Shown: positions 1 to 5,826 of the stretch, piece after piece
Layout of the letters: every line of letters starts with the position of its first letter
Numbering within the stretch: position 1 is the first letter of the stretch
Assembly: GCA_016839405.1 (NCBI GenBank)
Contig: JAEOUJ010000318.1
Coordinates: 1 to 8,593 of the forward strand
Direction of reading: 5' to 3'
DNA: 8,593 nucleotides
Origin: Candidatus Gerdarchaeota archaeon
GTDB lineage: Archaea; Asgardarchaeota; Heimdallarchaeia; JABLTI01
The notes under the pieces: generated by a model
What the model was told of the DNA's origin: nothing
The model's input: the letters and a program-made list of their open reading frames with translations, nothing else
Database searches by the model: none
Translations under genes and position numbers: made by a program

Positions 1-84
1 GAACTAAACAATTCTGAAATCATTAGTAAAGAAGAAAAATCAGAAGATGAAGAAGAAAGTAATGAAATTGAAATAGATTGGTAG
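1..84 (+). CDS. C-terminal tail of an unidentified protein (5' truncated by window edge)
   Basis: Frame 1 is open from the window edge to a TAG at 82-84 and gives 27 residues. They are rich in Glu, Asp, Ser and Lys (a run such as KSEDEEESNEIEI) and end in Asp-Trp. The composition is that of a disordered acidic C-terminal extension and is not diagnostic of any family, so no function can be given. Reading the start of the window as coding is supported by the compositional bias and by the T-run that follows the stop. In many archaea trpS sits beside the tRNA-splicing endonuclease gene endA, but nothing visible here supports that identity. Confidence 0.6.
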   Translation, partial: ELNNSEIISKEEKSEDEEESNEIEIDW

Positions 85-104
85 ATTGATTCAGATAAAT
101 CGAA

Positions 105-120
105 TATATTATTTTTTAAA
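105..120 (+). terminator. candidate poly-T terminator after the upstream partial gene
   Basis: A run of six T residues at 112-117 lies about 30 bases after the TAG of the partial gene and before the trpS promoter region. Archaeal RNA polymerase commonly terminates at oligo-T tracts without a strong hairpin. The region is so AT-rich that a chance run is possible. Confidence 0.3.
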
Positions 121-148
121 ACTTCATTGAAATAATTTTATGAAAGAA

Positions 149-186
149 TTTTTAAAATGATAAAATAGAATCTTTTCATTAAATTA
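149..186 (+). promoter_or_regulatory. candidate TATA elements for trpS
   Basis: Two AT-rich elements could serve as archaeal TATA boxes. TTTTTAAAAT starts at 149, and TTAAATTA lies at 179-186. The second is centred about 28 bases before the ATG at 211, the spacing expected for a leaderless transcript. This fits the absence of any purine-rich ribosome-binding site just before that ATG. The identification rests on pattern and spacing only. Confidence 0.35.
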
Positions 187-210
187 TTCCAATTTTGGTT
201 GTGCAAATTA

Positions 211-1353
211 ATGGTAAAAGATAAAACAACAACCAATGAAATGGTTGTGACTCCCTGGGAAGTAAGTGGTGTTATTGATTATCAGAAATTAGTAAAAAAA
301 TTTGGCACTACTTTGCTTACAGAAAAAGAAATCAATAAAATTAAAGAATATAGTAATGGCAAACTTCATTTGCTTCTTCGAAGGGGATTATTCTTTAGTC
401 ATCGTGATTTTGATTGGATATTGAAGCTTTTAGAAAAAGGAGAAAAATTTGCACTTTATACGGGAAGAGGACCTTCAGGACATACACATTTAGGTCATTT
501 GGTACCTTGGATTTTCACTAAATGGTTACAAGATATTTTTGATGTTGAATTATATTTCCAAATGACAGATGATGAGAAATTTCTATTTAATCAAAAACTT
601 TCATTTAAAGAAACACAAGATTATGCTTATGAAAATGCAAAAGATATTTTAGCAGTTGGTTTTGATCCAATGAAAACGCATTTTATCTTTGATTCACAAT
701 TAACAAAAACAATGTATCAAATAGCTATTGAAGTAGCTAATCGAGTAACTTTCTCAACTGCAAAAGCTGTCTTTGGATTTAGCAATGAATCAAATATTGG
801 GATGATTTTTTACCCATCTATTCAAGCTATGCCTTGTTTCCTACCAACTGTATTAAAAGGTAAAAATGTTCCAATATTAATTCCTGCTGCAATTGATCAA
901 GATCCCTATTGGCGCATTACTCGAGATGTTGCACCAAAATTAGGTTATTATAAACCAGCAGCTATTCATTGTAAATTCTTCCCAGGATTAGCTGAAGGAG
1001 GGAAAATGTCAGCTTCTGAACCAGATAGTTGCATTTTTACAACTGATACACCAAATGCTGCAAAAAAGAAAATTATGAGAGCATTTACAGGTGGCAGAGC
1101 TACAGTTGAAGAACAAAGAGAGCTTGGAGGAGAACCAGATAATTGTAACGTTTATTGGTATGAATATTATTTATTCGAACCAGATGATAGGGAAATTGAA
1201 AAAATGAGAAATGATTGTTTATCTGGAAAGCTTCTTTGTGGGCAATGCAAGAAAAAATTAGCTGAAAAAATAAAATTATTCATTGCTGAACATCAAGAAA
1301 GGAGAGCAAAAATAACAAAAGAATTAATTGATAAGCGAATAATTAAAGAATAA
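211..1353 (+). CDS. trpS: Tryptophanyl-tRNA synthetase, archaeal/eukaryotic type
   Basis: This cytoplasmic class I synthetase charges tRNA-Trp with tryptophan using ATP. The 380 residues match the full length of archaeal TrpRS. In order they show the N-terminal VTPWEVSG motif (residues 13-20), RRGLFFSHRD (57-66), the nucleotide-binding TGRGPSG with the HIGH-like box HTHLGH (84-96), IDQDPYWRITRDVAP (227-241), the KMSKS-type loop as KMSAS (264-268), and a C-terminal helix with AEHQERR. HTHLGH, KMSAS and FTGGR are hallmarks of the archaeal/eukaryotic class rather than the bacterial one. An in-frame TTG at 199 would add four residues. I prefer the ATG at 211 because the added residues match nothing and a TATA-like element is spaced for leaderless initiation there. 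Its stop codon is one base from the stop of the convergent PHP gene. Confidence 0.97.
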   Translation: MVKDKTTTNEMVVTPWEVSGVIDYQKLVKKFGTTLLTEKEINKIKEYSNGKLHLLLRRGLFFSHRDFDWILKLLEKGEKFALYTGRGPSGHTHLGHLVPWIFTKWLQDIFDVELYFQMTDDEKFLFNQKLSFKETQDYAYENAKDILAVGFDPMKTHFIFDSQLTKTMYQIAIEVANRVTFSTAKAVFGFSNESNIGMIFYPSIQAMPCFLPTVLKGKNVPILIPAAIDQDPYWRITRDVAPKLGYYKPAAIHCKFFPGLAEGGKMSASEPDSCIFTTDTPNAAKKKIMRAFTGGRATVEEQRELGGEPDNCNVYWYEYYLFEPDDREIEKMRNDCLSGKLLCGQCKKKLAEKIKLFIAEHQERRAKITKELIDKRIIKE

Positions 1354-1354
1354 A

Positions 1355-1990
1355 TTATCTTAGTGAAAATGGTTTGCATTTGCCTATTTTTATTTGTGTT
1401 AAAATATCTTCAATTGTATTAACAGGATTTTCAAATTCTGTAGCATAGGTACCGATTGAATTATAACCATGTGAATCACTTCCAGCAATACATGGCAATC
1501 CAAGGATTTCAGCTGCATCTTTAGCTTGTTGATTAAGTATTTTAGATCTCAATCCATTTATTTCTATAGCGTCAAAATTCAATTCAAAAACTAACTCACC
1601 TACTCCTAAAATATCAAATGGGTGAGCTGCTACAGCTAATCCTCCTTCTTTGTGAATAATATCTATAACATGTTCTGGTTCAAGACGGCTTGATGGTACT
1701 GATGAAATACCATAAGCTAAAATATCTCCTTGTAAAGTGGATATTTCAACTGATTTAGTAAAAACCTTAATTTGATATTTTGTTTTGAAGAGTTCTAACT
1801 GTTGATTAGTAAATTTGCTAATTTTATCATGGTCAGTAATAGTTATAGCATTAACTTTACCAGTTAGTTGATTAAGAGTATCTTCTATGGTTATATAACA
1901 ATCATGCGAAAAATTTGTATGTACATGCATATCAATTAAATATCCATCAGGAATTCTCTTTTCTGTTTTAGTTAATATCTTATGCTCCAA
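1355..1990 (-). CDS. PHP-domain metal-dependent phosphoesterase
   Basis: This 211-residue single-domain protein belongs to the PHP superfamily, whose members hydrolyse phosphoesters at a two- or three-metal centre. Metal-ligand motifs appear in order: DMHVH (D20, H22, H24), TDHD (52-55), a glutamate in VEIST (E82), AAHPF (H123) and GSDSHG (D172, H174). No polymerase or histidinol-phosphatase-specific extension is present, so it resembles the general COG0613/COG1387-type phosphoesterases, and its substrate is unknown. The start is probably the TTG at 1990. An in-frame stop lies two codons upstream, and the only downstream ATG falls inside the first metal motif, so it cannot be the start. It begins 31 bases after the stop of the GGDEF-like gene and is probably co-transcribed with it. 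It converges on trpS. Confidence 0.88.
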   Translation of the reverse strand: MEHKILTKTEKRIPDGYLIDMHVHTNFSHDCYITIEDTLNQLTGKVNAITITDHDKISKFTNQQLELFKTKYQIKVFTKSVEISTLQGDILAYGISSVPSSRLEPEHVIDIIHKEGGLAVAAHPFDILGVGELVFELNFDAIEINGLRSKILNQQAKDAAEILGLPCIAGSDSHGYNSIGTYATEFENPVNTIEDILTQIKIGKCKPFSLR

Positions 1991-2021
1991 TATTTAATCA
2001 GCTCAGAAAATCCCTATTTTT

Positions 2022-2489
2022 TTATAAGAAAATAATTCTATTTCCACCAAGACGCTTAGCTTTTTTCAAAGCTTTATGAGCTAGTCTTTGAGCTTGACCT
2101 TTCAGTAATTTTTTAGTCCATTGATAAGGAACTGTAGGGCGTATTTGTGTATAAGGCCCTCGAGAAACTCCTATACTAGCAGAAGCATCACAGCCACATT
2201 CTACACCAATGGAATTAATTTCACTTAATATCTGTTCTAAGTCACTAATAATTTCCTCATGTGATAATGCTCCTGTAAGGCGTATCATACATTCTTCAGT
2301 ACCCCTTTTTTCATCTAATCCGTAGATAACTTCACCTAAATGTTTACGAATAAAGTTAGTTACTAATGTAGTTAATGCACCTGTAATCTCATTTGGTTTA
2401 TAAGAAACCCAACCCTGTTTCTCAGATATTTCTTTAAAGTTATCAAGATCTATGAATATTATTAATTCTTCAACTGTTTCAAGAGCCAA
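2022..2489 (-). CDS. Stand-alone GGDEF-fold (nucleotidyl cyclase-like) protein with degenerate signature
   Basis: The 155-residue protein is one GGDEF-type palm domain with no sensor or membrane part. IDLDNFKEISEKQGW (13-27) corresponds to the first metal-binding strand and helix of diguanylate cyclases (usual form DIDHFKxINDxxGH). ASIGVS (104-109) matches the conserved central strand, and KAKRLGGNRI near the C-terminus matches the terminal ...AKxxGRNxV motif. The signature loop reads GTEEC (63-67) instead of GG(D/E)EF: the second glycine is Thr and the Phe is Cys, while both acidic residues remain. The usual Asn after the first motif is Ser. Activity may therefore be altered: another nucleotide cyclase, polymerase or cyclohydrolase reaction, or nucleotide binding only. 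The likely start is a TTG at 2489. The frame stays open upstream to 2540 but has no ATG, GTG or TTG there. Confidence 0.75.
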   Translation of the reverse strand: MALETVEELIIFIDLDNFKEISEKQGWVSYKPNEITGALTTLVTNFIRKHLGEVIYGLDEKRGTEECMIRLTGALSHEEIISDLEQILSEINSIGVECGCDASASIGVSRGPYTQIRPTVPYQWTKKLLKGQAQRLAHKALKKAKRLGGNRIIFL

Positions 2490-2519
2490 TTTATTTAATT
2501 CACGCCTTCTTTCAATTTT

Positions 2520-2529
2520 TTTATAAAAA
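2520..2529 (-). promoter_or_regulatory. candidate TATA box for the GGDEF-like gene
   Basis: On the minus strand this reads TTTTTATAAA, a good archaeal TATA match, in the 120-bp gap between the permease stop and the GGDEF-like gene. Its centre is about 36 bases before the TTG start, so transcription would begin roughly ten bases upstream of it. This suggests the GGDEF-like and PHP genes can be transcribed independently of the permease. The call is weak because the gap is very AT-rich. Confidence 0.35.
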
Positions 2530-2609
2530 GAATAACTACTTCAATAATAAGTGTTTCTTGTATTCTAAATTCACTATTAAGAGCAATAAAGAGTAGAAAA
2601 TTGGTATTT

Positions 2610-5606
2610 TTAACCCGTATAACGCAATGCTTCACTTGGTGGAATTTTGGATGCTCTTCGAGCTGGAAGAACAGCTGCAATTATGGATAGTGCAATTGTT
2701 AATGCAATAAATATTGTTAGAGTAGTCCAGGGTATAATGAATCTAAAATCAAAATCAACTAAGTATTGTGAATACATACCATATCCTAGAATGAAACCAT
2801 TGACAAAACCAATAACTAATCCTACTAGTGCCACTGCAAATATTTCTACAACAACTGCTGTAATTACTTCTGATCGCTGGAAACCTAAAGCTCGCATCAT
2901 ACCAATTTCTCGTGTTCTTTCAGTAATACCTCTTAGTGATACAACAATTAAACCTAAAACTCCAACAACCAAGCCTAAAGAAACAAATGCTTGCATAAAG
3001 CTAATTGATTGGATTACAAATTCCATAAATTCCTCTGTTCTATCTCTAAGAGCAATTGTATCAAATCCAAATAACTTTGCTTCAATATTTCTACTAACTT
3101 CTACCTTTTCTTCAGTTGTTAGCTTTTTATCAGTTTGAATTAAAAATGCTGTATCATTTTCTAAATCCATGAAAATTGGTGAATTTTCACTGGTAAAAGT
3201 GAAGCTTGAAAATAACATTGTATAACTAAGTGTTACTACAAAACCTATTACTGTATAATTTCCAATAACTAGCTCATCTGTTTCTGGATCAATTTCTGGT
3301 ATTCCAATTTTATCACCAAGCTCTACATCTAATGAATAGGTTATTCCGCCTTCATCAAATTCGAATTCTCTTAAGATGCTTGGTAAAATGGCATATTTAT
3401 TGGATTCATTCATTGCTTCCTCCCATGGATTGCCAGTTATACCATCCCAAATACCATCGAATGGATATTCAGTCATTTCTAAAAATTCATCATTTATACC
3501 CCAAATATCACTAGGAACTGGAAGTTCTTCAGTTACAGTAGCTGTTTCATTTGTTGCTGTGAATTTTAAAAAAGTATAAGCACCTGAAAGTGAAAATCGA
3601 AACTTCATCCCTATAACTCGTTCAATATTTGGATCTGCATTTCTAATGATGTTTATAGGATCTTCTACAAAAAGGGACGTGTTTCCACCAAAAGGAGAAT
3701 AAGCAATTATGTCAACTCCACCTTCTTCTCTTTCAGCGAAATCATCAAATCCTAATGTAAAACTACCAGTAAACACTGCAAGAAAAACATTCATTGTTAG
3801 TATAACCCCAAAAATAGCAAATGTTAATGCTGATCTAGTTTTCTTCTTACCAACATATCTCATTGAGATAATTCCCATTGAACGCATTTTTTTAAATCTT
3901 TGAAAGACATCATTAAATCTATTTGAAATCCACTCAAGGTTAAGAGCTATAAATATAATCGTACCAAAAACCAAAGCAAGCATTCCTATAAGAAACGTAT
4001 AAAGTCCCCATTCTTGTTCAACTCCTATTCTATCTAATAATGGTATAAGTAATACTACAGTTAAAATTCCTGTTGCCATCCAGGATAAAGCAAAAGCATT
4101 GAATGCTATTTTTTGACCAATAATTCTTGAAAATGTAAAGCCTAGACCAAATAAGAAACCAAGAATACCTCCTAAGAACATCATCCAACGCCAATCTGGT
4201 GTAACTAGAAAAGTTAATATTATTGCAGCTATTCCTCCAAATATTAATAATAGTCCTATTATTATTGACCAGTTGCCACTTCTTCTTCTTATTTGTGGTG
4301 TTTCTACTTCATTTATTGTTTCAACTATATCAATACGAGACGCTTTCCATGCAGGATAAAGAGCTGCTAATAATGATATTAGTAAACCAATAGCAAGAGC
4401 AATAATTAATCCTCTAGGTTGAACTATTAAAGGAATATTAGTTAGTATCTCACCAATATCTAAGAAATTCTCTAATAATCCTATGATTCCTAATCCACTT
4501 AATACTCCACCTCCTAAACCTAAGATTGAACCCATTCCTCCTAGTATCATGCTTTCTGTTATTAGAGATATCAATAATTGTCGTCTTGTCATTCCGATTG
4601 CTCGCATAATACCAATAGCTCGTTGTCGTTCGTCAATATTCATTAATGTAATATTTAGAATCAACATTACACCAGAAATAATAATTAGTGAACCAAACAC
4701 ATATAGAATAATTCTAAAATTTTTAATAGAATCTTCTACGTCTTTAAATGCTTCATATTTTTGAGGATCAATTTGGTAATTTTCACTCTCCTCTTCTCCT
4801 AGATGAAAATCTAACCTTTCATGTATAAGATCTTTTACAAAAACAGCATTATCATTCCCTTCAGTAGTACTAACTACCATGTTATTTATACCAGTTTTAG
4901 TTGTATTAAACAAGATTTGTAAATATTCCAATTTCATGAATACAACATAACCTGTATTTAATACACCTTTACCTTCAGTTTTAGCTATTCCTTTAACGTT
5001 TAAGGTTTTTAGAGTTACAAAATTATTTTGTGCATTTAGAAAGGATATTTCAATAGGGTTAACAAGAGGTAATACTAATTGCTCATCTCTACCTTCTCCC
5101 TCAATATCAAAATCTATTACAGATTCTGCCAAAAAATTACCTATAATACAATCTCTTTCACCTAATTTTGTGAAATTAAAATCATTATTACCATAATTAT
5201 CATCAGGAACTAAATTTCCGAAGGGTTGATCTAATGTTTCATTAATACCAATTGCTATAGCAAATGGTTCTGTTTGTTTTGTAGTTACAATGGAAGTAAT
5301 ACTAACTTGTGATGTAATTCTAGGAGCTATCCCATCAATATAAGGAGTTAGAGCTGGATCTGTAGCTAGTGTTTGATAAACAGAATAATTGAAAAATTCA
5401 GGTGTATATTCACCATTTTGAATAGTAATATCAGCATTTCCATATCGTAAACTTACTGTTTCTTTCATTGCATTAACAAGAGAATCTGTAGCAATTTGCA
5501 CACCTGCTAATAGTGAAACTCCAATGAGTATTCCTATCATATTTATAAGATTCTTAAACTTCCTTCTGCTTAGACCACGCAAGGCATGTTTAATTGCATA
5601 CAACAT
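2610..5606 (-). CDS. MacB/FtsX-family ABC transporter permease with two FtsX domains
   Basis: The 998-residue membrane protein has duplicated FtsX architecture. An N-terminal helix (about 20-40) is followed by a large extracytoplasmic region (about 41-297) and an FtsX core of three helices (about 298-322, 346-378, 398-418). Four further helices follow (about 446-468, 473-491, 508-525, 533-555). The second half repeats the plan: helix 593-614, extracytoplasmic region 615-862, and three helices (about 863-889, 915-944, 955-980). Each core carries the cytoplasmic coupling motif (IGIMRAIGMTRRQ at 331-343; REIGMMRALGFQRSE at 899-913) and ends in a PAWKASRI or PARRASKI motif. Such permeases pair with a LolD/MacB-type ATPase to move lipids, lipoproteins or peptides, or to act mechanically on surface proteins. 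No ATPase gene is in this window. Start ATG at 5606 has GGAG ten bases upstream. Confidence 0.93.
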   Translation of the reverse strand: MLYAIKHALRGLSRRKFKNLINMIGILIGVSLLAGVQIATDSLVNAMKETVSLRYGNADITIQNGEYTPEFFNYSVYQTLATDPALTPYIDGIAPRITSQVSITSIVTTKQTEPFAIAIGINETLDQPFGNLVPDDNYGNNDFNFTKLGERDCIIGNFLAESVIDFDIEGEGRDEQLVLPLVNPIEISFLNAQNNFVTLKTLNVKGIAKTEGKGVLNTGYVVFMKLEYLQILFNTTKTGINNMVVSTTEGNDNAVFVKDLIHERLDFHLGEEESENYQIDPQKYEAFKDVEDSIKNFRIILYVFGSLIIISGVMLILNITLMNIDERQRAIGIMRAIGMTRRQLLISLITESMILGGMGSILGLGGGVLSGLGIIGLLENFLDIGEILTNIPLIVQPRGLIIALAIGLLISLLAALYPAWKASRIDIVETINEVETPQIRRRSGNWSIIIGLLLIFGGIAAIILTFLVTPDWRWMMFLGGILGFLFGLGFTFSRIIGQKIAFNAFALSWMATGILTVVLLIPLLDRIGVEQEWGLYTFLIGMLALVFGTIIFIALNLEWISNRFNDVFQRFKKMRSMGIISMRYVGKKKTRSALTFAIFGVILTMNVFLAVFTGSFTLGFDDFAEREEGGVDIIAYSPFGGNTSLFVEDPINIIRNADPNIERVIGMKFRFSLSGAYTFLKFTATNETATVTEELPVPSDIWGINDEFLEMTEYPFDGIWDGITGNPWEEAMNESNKYAILPSILREFEFDEGGITYSLDVELGDKIGIPEIDPETDELVIGNYTVIGFVVTLSYTMLFSSFTFTSENSPIFMDLENDTAFLIQTDKKLTTEEKVEVSRNIEAKLFGFDTIALRDRTEEFMEFVIQSISFMQAFVSLGLVVGVLGLIVVSLRGITERTREIGMMRALGFQRSEVITAVVVEIFAVALVGLVIGFVNGFILGYGMYSQYLVDFDFRFIIPWTTLTIFIALTIALSIIAAVLPARRASKIPPSEALRYTG

Positions 5607-5616
5607 TAATTTTTTT

Positions 5617-5620
5617 CTCC
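5617..5620 (-). promoter_or_regulatory. ribosome-binding site of the permease gene
   Basis: GGAG on the minus strand lies ten bases before the ATG at 5606 and complements the CCUCC of the archaeal 16S 3' end. It supports that ATG as the start. Confidence 0.6.
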
Positions 5621-5656
5621 AATTAAAAGGCTACAATTTGTAATTCCATTGCTTAT

Positions 5657-5664
5657 TATTTAAA
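5657..5664 (-). promoter_or_regulatory. candidate TATA box for the permease gene
   Basis: The minus strand reads TTTAAATA, an exact match to the archaeal box A consensus TTTAWATA. Its centre is about 54 bases upstream of the ATG, giving a predicted leader of about 28 bases that would include the GGAG site. A second AT element (TAATTTATA, 5675-5683) lies just upstream and could serve instead. Confidence 0.5.
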
Positions 5665-5680
5665 GTTCAGCTTGTATAAA

Positions 5681-5734
5681 TTAATGTTTTGATTTTTTCT
5701 CATTAGTTTTTCCACCATCAAAAGATTTATTCAT
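5681..5734 (-). CDS. possible 17-codon small ORF upstream of the permease
   Basis: On the minus strand an ATG at 5734 opens a 17-residue frame (MNKSFDGGKTNEKKSKH) ending in TAA. AAGGA lies eight bases before the ATG, a well-placed ribosome-binding site. The peptide is hydrophilic and basic, with no membrane segment and no family resemblance. It lies upstream of the best permease TATA box, so it would need its own promoter, perhaps the minus-strand face of the AT element at 5774-5784. It may be chance; the ribosome-binding site is the main reason to list it. Confidence 0.25.
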   Translation of the reverse strand: MNKSFDGGKTNEKKSKH

Positions 5735-5774
5735 TGAACTAATCCTTCGTAATATTGTTTGTTACTAAACTAAA

Positions 5775-5784
5775 TTTAATATAA
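5775..5784 (+). promoter_or_regulatory. candidate TATA box for the DUF11-like gene
   Basis: TTTAATATAA is a good archaeal TATA element. Transcription about 26 bases downstream would start near 5805, giving a leader of about 22 bases that contains the GGTG ribosome-binding site. Confidence 0.45.
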
Positions 5785-5816
5785 CAGTTCGATTTAGAGT
5801 TAGATTATTGATAAAT

Positions 5817-5820
5817 GGTG
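5817..5820 (+). promoter_or_regulatory. GGTG ribosome-binding site that selects the ATG at 5827
   Basis: GGTG matches part of the archaeal anti-16S sequence GGAGGTGATC and lies six bases before the ATG at 5827. It overlaps the alternative ATG at 5815, so it can serve only the downstream one. Confidence 0.5.
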
Positions 5821-5826
5821 TTCCCA

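Noticed and set aside
1..84. Identification of the left-edge protein as the tRNA-splicing endonuclease EndA, from its usual place next to trpS.
   Set aside because: Only an acidic low-complexity tail is visible, and no EndA motif can be seen.
140..160. A six-codon ORF (MKEFLK) upstream of trpS.
   Set aside because: It lacks a ribosome-binding site and contains no Trp codon that would suggest attenuation, so it is most likely chance.
2495..2680. A 61-codon minus-strand ORF spanning the end of the permease gene and the following gap.
   Set aside because: Its first third is an out-of-frame reading of the permease 3' end, it matches no family, and it has no ribosome-binding site. I also considered it as a frameshifted N-terminus of the GGDEF-like protein, but that domain is already complete from the TTG at 2489.
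2647..3138. A 163-codon plus-strand ORF opposite the permease C-terminus, plus several shorter ones within 3332-4764.
   Set aside because: They are antisense shadows of a strongly supported membrane-protein gene and have Pro/Thr/Ile-rich low-information translations.
5815..5826. The ATG at 5815 as the start of the DUF11-like gene.
   Set aside because: It adds only Met-Val-Phe-Pro and has no ribosome-binding site at proper distance, whereas GGTG overlapping it is six bases before the ATG at 5827.
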